From NCBI GenBank assembly GCA_010027825.1, contig RGUK01000031.1:1-14131 (forward strand): 14,131 bases of DNA, given 5' to 3'. Below are positions 1 through 6,233 of this stretch, one piece after another. Positions within the stretch are counted from its first letter, which is position 1. Each line of letters opens with the position of its first letter. This DNA comes from a bacterium. GTDB lineage: Bacteria > Dependentiae > Babeliae > Babeliales > RVW-14. The position numbers were made by a program, and so were the translations under genes. The notes beneath the pieces were generated by a model. That model was not told the origin of the DNA. It was given only the letters and a program-made list of their open reading frames with translations, and did not search any database.

Positions 1-620
1 CGCAAGACGCTGTTTGCAATGTCTTGTAGGTTAGATAACGAATTGTATAAAGTAGAAACCCACGTTTGAGCTTCGCCGCCTGCTGGGCCAGTTGGGGTTT
101 CTTCTACATCATCATTTGAGGGCTGGTATAGTTTCAGTATAGCTGCATTCAGGCTTATGGTTTGATTCATCAAAGTTCTGAATGCTTGGCTGCACCTAAG
201 TTCTGCGAGGTGGGCTTCATAGTAAGGGTTGCTTATCAAAGTCATCCCCGCCACCAGCCAAACTGCCAGCGAAAATCGTGACATAGACCGCAGACTGCTG
301 AGCTTTTTATACAGCGCACACTCCGCACATACCGGATGCTCCATAACTTGGCGAACGGCCCTTTGCAACAGGTCTTTTTCAAGTCCCTCTGCGTAATCGG
401 CTGGGTTTGATGAAAATTGCTTGAGAGATATATTGTAGAGGGTTAGAGCGGCTGTTAGCTTAGTTTGATCAGTTGGAAGAGTTTGGTCACTGACAAGAGC
501 TAGTAAATTTTGTGCTGAACTTATTAGATCAAATGCCGCAGGCATATCATCAGCGGCTTGAAGCGGTGTTAGTATTGAGCACAGTAACAGGGTCAGTAAA
601 ACCCCAGGTATATTTTTCAT
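1..620 (-). CDS. Secreted hypothetical protein, 5' part only (runs off the left edge)
   Basis: I translated this frame by hand from the ATG complement at 618-620. It stays open for 206 codons to the window edge, so the 3' end is missing. A GAGG Shine-Dalgarno sits about 8 nt upstream. Residues 1-22 look like a Sec signal peptide: Lys at 2, a Leu-rich core, and a likely signal peptidase I cut after L-Q-A at 20-22. Cys14 lies in the hydrophobic core, but the -1 residue is Leu, so a lipobox is unlikely. The mature part has a CxxC pair (C98, C101), Cys143, and a short hydrophobic stretch at about 116-129 (FSLAVWLVAGMTLI) that could be a membrane segment or buried helix. A low-complexity D/E/T/P/G stretch follows at 168-186. 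I do not recognise the family. Location would be periplasmic, outer-membrane-associated or secreted. It has its own promoter at 666-693, so it is probably separate from typA. Confidence 0.75.
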   Translation of the reverse strand, partial: MKNIPGVLLTLLLCSILTPLQAADDMPAAFDLISSAQNLLALVSDQTLPTDQTKLTAALTLYNISLKQFSSNPADYAEGLEKDLLQRAVRQVMEHPVCAECALYKKLSSLRSMSRFSLAVWLVAGMTLISNPYYEAHLAELRCSQAFRTLMNQTISLNAAILKLYQPSNDDVEETPTGPAGGEAQTWVSTLYNSLSNLQDIANSVL

Positions 621-665
621 GGAAAACCTCGTGAAGAAGAATCAATGTTGTTATGCGGGGATGCA

Positions 666-693
666 ATTCTACCATGAAATGCCGAGCAGGCAA
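666..693 (-). promoter_or_regulatory. Putative sigma70-type promoter for the secreted protein at 1-620
   Basis: On the minus strand TTGCCT (688-693) and TAGAAT (666-671) are separated by 16 bp. They match the consensus hexamers at 4/6 and 5/6. The start point would be near 659, giving a leader of about 40 nt before the ATG at 620. The promoter lies just downstream of the typA terminator, which fits an independent transcription unit. Confidence 0.5.
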
Positions 694-709
694 GCAGCAA
701 GACGTCATG

Positions 710-743
710 AAAAAGCCCCCGGCATTACTGCCGAGGGCCTTTC
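710..743 (-). terminator. Intrinsic terminator of the rpsF-rpsR-typA operon
   Basis: Read on the minus strand, a GC-rich stem is followed at once by five T (710-714). The 5' arm is 729-740, the loop is four bases at 725-728, and the 3' arm is about 713-724. The apical 5 bp (CGGCA/TGCCG) pair perfectly; the lower stem has one mismatch and one bulge. It begins about 26 nt past the typA stop. This is a classical rho-independent terminator. Confidence 0.85.
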
Positions 744-768
744 TTATTTGCTCAAGTAACTGAATAGA

Positions 769-2583
769 TTATTCGTACTTCTTGCGATCGCAAGCACGCA
801 GGCCGCGTTTGCGCAAGCGAATAGACTCAGGTGTTACTTCAATCAATTCGTCACGGTTAATCCAGTCCAGCGCTGTTTCCAGGTTCATGGCGCGAGGCGG
901 TGCCAATTTAATAGCATCGTCTGAGCCAGAAGCACGCATGTTGGTGAGCTTCTTTTCTTTGGTTGGGTTGACGTCCAGGTCATTATCACGGCTGTGTTCG
1001 CCAATGATCATGCCCTCATAGACTTCAACCGTAGGGCCAACGAACAGGATACCGCGTGGCTGCAGTGCATCCAGCGCATACCCGGTGGTTTTGCCTTGTT
1101 CCATGGAAATCAACGCACCTTTGGTACGGCTTGGAATATCGCCGGCAAACGGTTCATAGCCCATAAAACGGTGACTCATCAGCCCTGTGCCACGGGTGTC
1201 GGTCAAGAATTGACCGCGGAAGCCGAGCAAACCACGTGCTGGAATTTTGAATTCCAGACGTACTTTGCCATTGCCATGGTGAATCATGTTCTGTAGCAGC
1301 GCGCGGCGCTTACCCAGATTTTCCATGATCACGCCTTGATGATCTTCGTCAATGTCAAGGGTCAAAAGCTCATATGGTTCGTGCTTTTCGCCATTAACAT
1401 CTTTGTAAATCACTTCAGGTGCTGACAGTTGTACTTCAAAACCTTCGCGGCGCATAGTCTCAACCAAAATGCCTAGGTGCAACTGACCACGACCGGATAC
1501 CTTAAAGGTTTCTGGCGAGTCGGTGTCTTCCACACGTAGAGCAAGGTTGACTTTGATTTCACGCTGCAAACGGTCACGAATTTGACGGGAGGTCAGGAGC
1601 TTGCCTTCACGACCGCCAAAGGGTGAATTGTTGACCGAGAAGTAAATGGACAAGGTTGGCTCATCGACTTCGATGTACGGCAGTGGCTGTGGTTTTTCTA
1701 CATCGCATAGAGTAGTACCAATTGCGATGTCTTCCTCAACTCCTGCCAATGCAATGATGTCGCCAAATTCTGCTGATTCAACTTCGACGCGACGAACACC
1801 TTCAAAGCGGTACAGCTTGGTGACGCGGCATGGCTTGCCAACCTTATCGCCTTTGCAGGCAATAACGTTCTTGCTCAGATCGATGCTACCAGAGAAAATA
1901 CGACCGATAGCGATGCGGCCCAAGAAGTCGGAGTAGTCCAAATTCGTGATCAGAAGCTGCAAATCAGTTGTTTCTTCTTTTGGCACTGGAATGTGCTTGA
2001 GGATTGCATCAAACAGCGGCTGCATGGTGCCTTCCATCTTGGTCGGCTCCGTGGACATGTAGCCACCGCGGGAAGAGCCGTACAGGACAGGGAAGTCCAA
2101 TTGCTCTTCGTGCGTTGCCAGATCCAAGAAGAGGTCATGCACCATTTCCTCAGTGCGTGCGATGTCAGCGTCTTTTCGGTCGATCTTGTTAATTACAACG
2201 ATCGGTTTGAGGTCAAGCTGGAGTGCTTTTTGCAGTACAAAGCGGGTGCCTGGCAGTGGTCCTTCAGCAGCATCAACCAACAGGAGGAAGCCTTCAACCA
2301 TTTGCAAGGTTCGCTCTACTTCGCCACCAAAGTCCATGTGGCCAGGGGTGTCAACGATGTTGATTTTGGCCTCAGGCAGGGTGATGGCGGTGTTTTTTGC
2401 AAGAATAGTAATCCCGCGTTCGCGCTCAAGATCACCGGAGTCCATGACGCGCTCAACGGCGTCGCCGTCTTTGCCCAGGGTGCCGGATTGTTTGAGCAAC
2501 TGGTCGACCAGGGTTGTTTTGCCATGGTCAACGTGCGCGATGATAGCGATATTTCTGATGTCTAAACGTTGTTTGAAACTCAT
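769..2583 (-). CDS. typA: Ribosome-associated translational GTPase TypA/BipA
   Basis: Full-length TypA/BipA of 604 aa, the usual size for the family. GTPase motifs are intact: G1 AHVDHGKTT at 16-24, the G2-region RERGIT at 54-59, G3 DTPGH at 78-82 and G4 NKID at 132-135. The EF-G-like domains III and V and the TypA-specific C-terminal domain (RGLLGFRGQF, and the Lys/Arg-rich end RLRKRGLRACDRKKYE) follow. In other bacteria BipA binds the 70S ribosome and helps 50S assembly and growth under cold or other stress. The ATG (2581-2583) lies 9 nt after the rpsR stop and has no clear Shine-Dalgarno, so it is probably translated by coupling with rpsR. Transcription ends at the terminator at 710-743. 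Association with rpsF-rpsR fits a ribosome-assembly role. Confidence 0.97.
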   Translation of the reverse strand: MSFKQRLDIRNIAIIAHVDHGKTTLVDQLLKQSGTLGKDGDAVERVMDSGDLERERGITILAKNTAITLPEAKINIVDTPGHMDFGGEVERTLQMVEGFLLLVDAAEGPLPGTRFVLQKALQLDLKPIVVINKIDRKDADIARTEEMVHDLFLDLATHEEQLDFPVLYGSSRGGYMSTEPTKMEGTMQPLFDAILKHIPVPKEETTDLQLLITNLDYSDFLGRIAIGRIFSGSIDLSKNVIACKGDKVGKPCRVTKLYRFEGVRRVEVESAEFGDIIALAGVEEDIAIGTTLCDVEKPQPLPYIEVDEPTLSIYFSVNNSPFGGREGKLLTSRQIRDRLQREIKVNLALRVEDTDSPETFKVSGRGQLHLGILVETMRREGFEVQLSAPEVIYKDVNGEKHEPYELLTLDIDEDHQGVIMENLGKRRALLQNMIHHGNGKVRLEFKIPARGLLGFRGQFLTDTRGTGLMSHRFMGYEPFAGDIPSRTKGALISMEQGKTTGYALDALQPRGILFVGPTVEVYEGMIIGEHSRDNDLDVNPTKEKKLTNMRASGSDDAIKLAPPRAMNLETALDWINRDELIEVTPESIRLRKRGLRACDRKKYE

Positions 2584-2592
2584 AGGATTACG

Positions 2593-2877
2593 TTACCCTT
2601 GCAGCGCACAGAATGGCAGAAGCGCAATAGCGCGAGCTGTTTTGATTTCTTGTGAAAGTGCACGTTGATGGAAACTGCAGTTACCAGATACGCGTGAAGG
2701 CAGAATCTTGCTGCGTTCGGTAAGGAAGTTTCTGAGCAGGTTAATGTTCTTGTAATCCAGGCTGAGTTCCAGGTCTTTGTTACCACAGAAGCGGCAATGT
2801 TTAGGATTCAAATACGCTTGTTTGCGTACTTTTTTCTTCAACAGGCGAGAGCTAATTTTAAGTTTATTGCGTGACAT
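2593..2877 (-). CDS. rpsR: Small ribosomal subunit protein bS18
   Basis: A 94-aa protein with the bS18 signature: basic N-terminus, DYKN followed by INLLRNFLTERSKILPSR, then the HQRAL motif. It binds bS6 in the platform of the 30S subunit. It is the Zn-binding type: C28-x2-C31 and C67-x2-H70 form a plausible CCCH site, which many bacteria have lost. I place the start at the ATG complement at 2875-2877, because all bS18 proteins begin close to this point and a TTGGGA-like Shine-Dalgarno sits about 6 nt upstream. The frame can be extended to a TTG at 2895, but that would add six non-conserved residues overlapping the ribosome-binding site. The gene follows rpsF by 21 nt and precedes typA by 9 nt. 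The usual companions ssb/priB and rplI are absent here. Confidence 0.95.
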   Translation of the reverse strand: MSRNKLKISSRLLKKKVRKQAYLNPKHCRFCGNKDLELSLDYKNINLLRNFLTERSKILPSRVSGNCSFHQRALSQEIKTARAIALLPFCALQG

Positions 2878-2898
2878 AATAATTCCCAACAGCAAAGA

Positions 2899-3348
2899 TT
2901 AGTTGACGGTTTCGTTTGATGAGTCTTCTGCCGTATCGACGCTGCTCAGCAGGCTATCGATTTTGTTGTCCTTAATGAAGGCATCGACAGAACCGGAGCG
3001 TACAACGTCCATAGCTTCTGGCTTGTTGTAGGTTGCCGGCGCATTAGCCTTAAGGCGAACGCTGACATGACGCATCACCAACTCGTTGCACTTAATCTTA
3101 AGGAACGTGTTGATTTCCTTAAGCAAGGTGGCAGCGCTGCTGGTTGGGATTTGGTAGCGTACAAGCATGTAAACGCCTTGTACGTTCTTTTCTACCGGGA
3201 ATGCGAGGCGGTATTTGCCCCAGCGATCGAATGACGAAAGCTTGCCTTGTGCTGCTGAAACGATCTTATCAAAAGAGCGCTCAAGCATAGCAATATCGTC
3301 TTCTGTCATCTCGGTTTTGCCAAGAAGCAGTGTTTCATAACGTAGCAT
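2899..3348 (-). CDS. rpsF: Small ribosomal subunit protein bS6
   Basis: 149 aa. Residues 1-100 match the bS6 ferredoxin-like fold: MLRYETLLLG start, a central W-G-KYRLAFPVEK-like strand, Y-M-L-V-RYQ, then LKIKCNELVMRHVSVRL. bS6 forms a heterodimer with bS18 on the 30S platform. The C-terminal tail of about 48 residues is longer than in most bS6 proteins. It is moderately acidic and lacks the terminal Glu run that RimK extends in E. coli. The ATG (3346-3348) has AGGGAG about 10 nt upstream. The gene leads the rpsF-rpsR-typA operon. A promoter at 3450-3477 and a structured leader at 3402-3449 precede it, which would suit the autoregulation by bS6:bS18 known in other bacteria. Confidence 0.95.
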   Translation of the reverse strand: MLRYETLLLGKTEMTEDDIAMLERSFDKIVSAAQGKLSSFDRWGKYRLAFPVEKNVQGVYMLVRYQIPTSSAATLLKEINTFLKIKCNELVMRHVSVRLKANAPATYNKPEAMDVVRSGSVDAFIKDNKIDSLLSSVDTAEDSSNETVN

Positions 3349-3401
3349 AGGAATGGTTCTCCCTGAACATGTTTGGTTTTTTTAAAAACGACTGGGGGAG
3401 A

Positions 3402-3449
3402 TAACAATCAGAGGCTGATTGTTAACGGAACCCGTAAAAATCAGCCTCT
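3402..3449 (-). promoter_or_regulatory. Structured rpsF leader with two mutually exclusive hairpins
   Basis: Hairpin B: arms 3402-3411 and 3415-3424 are perfect 10-bp complements with a 3-nt loop. Hairpin A: 3410-3420 is perfectly complementary over 11 bp to 3439-3449; the 18-nt loop between holds a further small ACGG/CCGT stem. The arms overlap at 3410-3420, so only one fold can form at a time. Both lie 50-100 nt upstream of the rpsF ATG, inside or at the start of the predicted transcript. A bS6:bS18-responsive leader is the obvious comparison from known biology, but I cannot confirm that the published consensus fits. It is not an ordinary terminator, because no T-run directly follows either stem. 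Confidence 0.6.
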
Positions 3450-3477
3450 ATGCTACCAGAACTGGTATAATTATCAA
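3450..3477 (-). promoter_or_regulatory. Putative sigma70-type promoter of rpsF-rpsR-typA
   Basis: On the minus strand TTGATA (3472-3477, 5/6 match) and TAGCAT (3450-3455, 4/6 match) are separated by 16 bp. The start point would be near 3443, giving a leader of about 95 nt to the rpsF ATG. A 14-bp palindrome (3454-3467) fills most of the spacer. Confidence 0.5.
3454..3467. promoter_or_regulatory. Palindrome inside the rpsF promoter spacer, possible operator
   Basis: TACCAG-AA-CTGGTA is a perfect 6-bp inverted repeat with a 2-bp centre. It lies between the predicted -35 and -10 elements of the rpsF promoter, where a dimeric repressor would block polymerase. The XRE/S24-type regulator encoded immediately upstream is a natural candidate ligand. 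That link is inference only, and no second copy was found at the regulator's own promoter. Confidence 0.35.
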
Positions 3478-3490
3478 TTAGGACGCCAAA

Positions 3491-4186
3491 TTATGGCATT
3501 TTTTGATATCGGTAAATGACCTTACCGATAATGCGGAACTGGTCCTTGCCGCGTACCAGGGCAAGCGGGGACTTCTTGTGATTGACTGATTCAAGCACAA
3601 TAAAGTCTTCCATGTAGTTTACTTGCATGATAGCGCGGGTTTGGTTGCCTTCTTCGCCATACTCAACGGCTACGATGTCGCCTGAATTGGTCCACAATCC
3701 AGGGCATACAACCAAGTAGTCGCCTTTAACAAAGTTGGGCGCCATACCGTTGTCTTCTGCGCATAATGCGAACATGGATGCGCTTTCCTCAAATTCACCC
3801 AAAACTGGCACGAATTGGTCGCGATAGCCGGTGGAAATTTGCATCAAGCGGTTGTTCGATTCTGATGGCTGGGCCGGAATTTGTCCGACAACGGGCACAA
3901 TCTTCAGCTTAAGGTTAAGCTCTTGTGCCTGTTCAAGCACATCCTCTGCAACTTGCATCGCAGGAACGGTGGCAACCGTAGCTCCTTTTGAATCCTCAAG
4001 GATTTGATAAGGGCTCAGTTCGAACGCAGCCGCAAGCTTTTTAAGCGCGTCTTCGTTCCAACGACGAGTACCATTTTTAATGTGCGTTAAATAACTTTCT
4101 GAAAGACCTGTCTTTTCTGCAAGCACTTTGGTGGTCCATCGACGTTCTCTCAGTAATTCTTTAACGCGCAGACGAGTGGTGATCAT
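3491..4186 (-). CDS. XRE-family regulator with a degenerate S24 (LexA/CI-like) domain
   Basis: 231 aa. Residues 5-63 form an XRE/Cro-CI helix-turn-helix (helices around TTKVLAEKTG and SESYLTHIKNG). Residues about 95-228 resemble the LexA/CI S24 fold: PVVGQIPA aligns with the cleavage-site loop, FALCAEDNGMAPNFVKGDYLVV (139-160) with the catalytic region, and GDIVAV follows. The catalytic Ser position (usually GDSM) reads D-N-G-M, with Gly147 where Ser is expected. The usual Lys position (near R184-M187) has no Lys, and the A-G cleavage pair reads A-Q. So it is probably a DNA-binding regulator that cannot self-cleave. I chose the ATG at 4184-4186 because AGGAGGT sits 5-6 nt upstream; the frame continues to a GTG at 4276 with poorer support. 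It is transcribed from a strong promoter at 4332-4359. No phage genes adjoin it. Its target is unknown. Confidence 0.85.
   Translation of the reverse strand: MITTRLRVKELLRERRWTTKVLAEKTGLSESYLTHIKNGTRRWNEDALKKLAAAFELSPYQILEDSKGATVATVPAMQVAEDVLEQAQELNLKLKIVPVVGQIPAQPSESNNRLMQISTGYRDQFVPVLGEFEESASMFALCAEDNGMAPNFVKGDYLVVCPGLWTNSGDIVAVEYGEEGNQTRAIMQVNYMEDFIVLESVNHKKSPLALVRGKDQFRIIGKVIYRYQKMP
3507..3530. repeat. Inverted repeat in the 3' end of the regulator gene
   Basis: Arms TATCGGTAA (3507-3515) and TTACCGATA (3522-3530) pair perfectly over 9 bp with a 6-nt loop. The repeat lies in the last codons of the regulator, about 30 bp upstream of the predicted rpsF -35. Neither strand has a T-run after the stem, so it is not a simple terminator. 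It could be an operator, a transcript-stabilising hairpin, or a chance product of the IIGKVIYRY codons. Confidence 0.5.
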
Positions 4187-4214
4187 GCGTGACCTCCTGG
4201 CGTTTTTGATCCCT

Positions 4215-4275
4215 AAAAGTACCCCCCAGCTTGCTCTCTTGTAACAAAAAGCACAGCAGGTACTTTTTTCCTGCA
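4215..4275 (-). promoter_or_regulatory. Leader of the regulator gene with overlapping inverted repeats
   Basis: The predicted transcript has a leader of about 140 nt before the ATG at 4186. In it AAAAGTACC (plus 4215-4223) and GGTACTTTT (4259-4267) are perfect 9-bp complements 35 nt apart. GCAGG (4256-4260) and CCTGC (4271-4275) form a second, shorter stem that overlaps the right arm. Forming one hairpin would disrupt the other. On the minus strand a run of five T follows the small stem after a few bases, as in an attenuator, but the stem is only 5-6 bp. Function is uncertain. Confidence 0.35.
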
Positions 4276-4331
4276 CCCCTGCTAATTCTAGCGAGAAAAT
4301 GCAGAAAATAAATTACTAATTAACTCTTATC

Positions 4332-4359
4332 AGTATAAACGGATCATTCTAGTTGTCAA
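4332..4359 (-). promoter_or_regulatory. Strong sigma70-type promoter of the S24-like regulator
   Basis: On the minus strand a perfect TTGACA (4354-4359) and TATACT (4332-4337, 5/6) are separated by 16 bp. This is the best promoter match in the window. Predicted start is near 4325, so the regulator has a leader of roughly 140 nt. It lies in the gap after the OPT transporter gene, so the regulator is probably transcribed on its own. Confidence 0.75.
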
Positions 4360-4392
4360 AAGCCAAAAAGTGGCGAAATTCGCGGAAAAACC

Positions 4393-6030
4393 CTATTTTC
4401 CTAGCAAAATAGAACCCATGATCCACAAAGACTCGGCTGCCAGGATGCCGGCGCACAGCGGCTGCAGTTTTTCCTGCTTTTTGACGAGTAATGTACCAAG
4501 GCTGCCTATGGCAAGGCCTATGGTTACCCCGTTTGGCATAACAAGTCCACCGAAAACCATGGTGCTGTTGATTTTGAAGCGTTTGAGGAGCCACCCAAAG
4601 CAGACGCCGATGAGTACAATAGTCGTGTCCATATTCAATGATTGTAGTAGCAGCGCTTTTGCGCGTCCACGCTGAGCGAAAAGCGCTTCAGAGCCGAGTT
4701 GAAGGTTAGTGAACAGGAGCCACAAAATGAACCCAACGCAGACCGCGGTACCAATTAAGCCAACCCACTGGTAGTGGTACATTTTTTTCCGATCAATACC
4801 GACTAGATCGGCACTTTTCATATCAAAAAGTAGGTCAGATGCTGCGGCAGCGCAAATGTTGAAGAATACGATGACTATAGTTGTTTGGAGGGGGTTGAGG
4901 CGGAAAATAAGCAAAAGCGGCACCACAATAAAGGTTGAAAAGCGGCCGAAGGGCACCATCCCAATTTTTCCGCTGATGCTGCAGATGCTGTAGGTGGCAA
5001 CCGCAGTAAACAATAGAAGTAGTATCTGTGCCCAAATGCTAAAACCGTAAAACGTGAGCAGCCCAATGCATCCAAGTGTTACCGCGCTCAAGCTGCCTAG
5101 CGTGAAGACTGACGATGTGCGCATGGTCATGTAAGCCGCATGGCAAAAGCCGGCGCCTTTTGCCCACAGATCGGCGCGTGATGTTTGTTTTTTACTGGTA
5201 AGAAGCTTCCTCAGCATCCCAGGCCCTTGGAGTAGCAATTCACAGGCAACAAGACCGCTGCAGAAGGCTATAGAGAACGTTTCTGCGTCGATTGGGTCAA
5301 AAAGACGAAAAGGGAGATACAAGGCATGTTGCGAAAGGGGCAGCACCACGAGGTACTTTGCTACCATGCCGATCACGAGTGGCACGGTGAATGATAGGCC
5401 TACGCTAAAGCCGATAGCCCAGAGGGTAGGGGCAACGCCCAGAGAAATTTCATGGCCAAACCAGGATGAGAAGAGGTAGTAATGCTTCTTGAGCACAGCG
5501 CTGCACGAGGCGATTCCATCGCGCAAGACGCACAAAATGGTAGTGCCAGCAATACCACCCAGCAGCATGCGAGCTTCTTGAGAGGAGCTGTCCGAGGTGG
5601 CAACTTGTACGGTAAGGCTGCTTACGGGAAACGGCTGCTGTTGCTCATCTACGAGAGGTTTGGTTAGGTATGAGCCTAGCAATAAACCAAAGCCGCCGGC
5701 TGCAAGGCAGAGAATGGCGAAAAAAAGGCAAAATTGCCCGGGGTTGGCCAAGAGAGCCGGCAGGGCATGCGGATCGAGGAAATGAAGCGTCGGGAATCCA
5801 AAGCCGATACCCGTTGCAATAATGCCTCCCCCCGCGCCTATGGCTTGGATAGCTATGATGTTACGTGTTTTTTTAAGGCTATTTCTGGTCAGAATAAACA
5901 AGAAATGGCCGAGAAGAACGATAGTTGGGGCAATCCAGGGGCCCACCATAGTGGCTATGGAGATATAGCTTAAAATAACGGTGGAAAATACGCTAAAAAG
6001 CAAGCCAATTATGATGATTGTGGGTGCCAT
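4393..6030 (-). CDS. OPT-family (oligopeptide transporter) membrane protein
   Basis: 545 aa from the chosen start, almost wholly hydrophobic, with about a dozen or more membrane segments. Family hallmarks are the GIIATGIGFGFPTL segment near 69-82, PFPVSSLT near 133-140 (the OPT P-F-P motif), and the cytoplasmic loop SDLLFDMKSADLVGIDRKKM near 400, equivalent to the D-[LM]-K-x-G-x-L loop. The family imports oligopeptides or metal chelates by proton coupling; the substrate here cannot be read from sequence. I chose the ATG at 6028-6030, which has AAAGG about 5 nt upstream. The frame extends to an ATG at 6099 and a TTG at 6102, but these have no Shine-Dalgarno, and the best promoter (6064-6092) would start transcripts downstream of them. 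The gene is divergent from the small protein at 6234. It probably supplies peptides or chelated metal. Confidence 0.85.
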   Translation of the reverse strand: MAPTIIIIGLLFSVFSTVILSYISIATMVGPWIAPTIVLLGHFLFILTRNSLKKTRNIIAIQAIGAGGGIIATGIGFGFPTLHFLDPHALPALLANPGQFCLFFAILCLAAGGFGLLLGSYLTKPLVDEQQQPFPVSSLTVQVATSDSSSQEARMLLGGIAGTTILCVLRDGIASCSAVLKKHYYLFSSWFGHEISLGVAPTLWAIGFSVGLSFTVPLVIGMVAKYLVVLPLSQHALYLPFRLFDPIDAETFSIAFCSGLVACELLLQGPGMLRKLLTSKKQTSRADLWAKGAGFCHAAYMTMRTSSVFTLGSLSAVTLGCIGLLTFYGFSIWAQILLLLFTAVATYSICSISGKIGMVPFGRFSTFIVVPLLLIFRLNPLQTTIVIVFFNICAAAASDLLFDMKSADLVGIDRKKMYHYQWVGLIGTAVCVGFILWLLFTNLQLGSEALFAQRGRAKALLLQSLNMDTTIVLIGVCFGWLLKRFKINSTMVFGGLVMPNGVTIGLAIGSLGTLLVKKQEKLQPLCAGILAAESLWIMGSILLGK

Positions 6031-6063
6031 GGGGACCTTTAAAAATGGTTCTAAAACCCCTCT

Positions 6064-6092
6064 ATGGTAAGGAAATTGGGACAGGCAGTCAA
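6064..6092 (-). promoter_or_regulatory. Putative promoter of the OPT transporter gene
   Basis: TTGACT (6087-6092, 5/6) and TACCAT (6064-6069, 4/6) on the minus strand are separated by 17 bp. A start near 6057 would leave a leader of about 27 nt before the ATG at 6030. It would exclude the upstream ATG at 6099, which supports the shorter protein. Confidence 0.5.
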
Positions 6093-6154
6093 ACGACATC
6101 AAGGTTGCAGTGACAGAAAAATAGCAAAAACTGTGGTTGAAAGCGCTGAAAAGC

Positions 6155-6183
6155 TTGCATTTTTACCTAGATAAAATTACAAT
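6155..6183 (+). promoter_or_regulatory. Putative promoter of the 149-aa membrane-anchored protein
   Basis: TTGCAT (6155-6160, 3/6) and TACAAT (6178-6183, 5/6) are separated by 17 bp in an AT-rich stretch. Predicted start is near 6190, about 44 nt before the ATG at 6234. It points away from the OPT promoter, so the 200-bp gap carries divergent promoters. Confidence 0.45.
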
Positions 6184-6233
6184 CAGTAATAAATAGGGGG
6201 TTATGCCTCAGCCAATGCTGGGGACAAAGCGTT

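Noticed and set aside
1993..2565. Long open frame on the plus strand inside typA
   Set aside because: It is antisense to the highly conserved TypA GTPase domain and its translation has no recognisable domain. It is a shadow frame.
4361..4392. Small GCG-AATTT-CGC hairpin with a nearby T-run after the OPT transporter gene
   Set aside because: The stem is only about 3 bp once a real loop is allowed, and the T-run is several bases away. Too weak to call as a terminator.
6031..6102. Upstream ATG/TTG starts of the OPT transporter (24 more residues)
   Set aside because: No Shine-Dalgarno is present, and the best promoter would begin transcription downstream of them.
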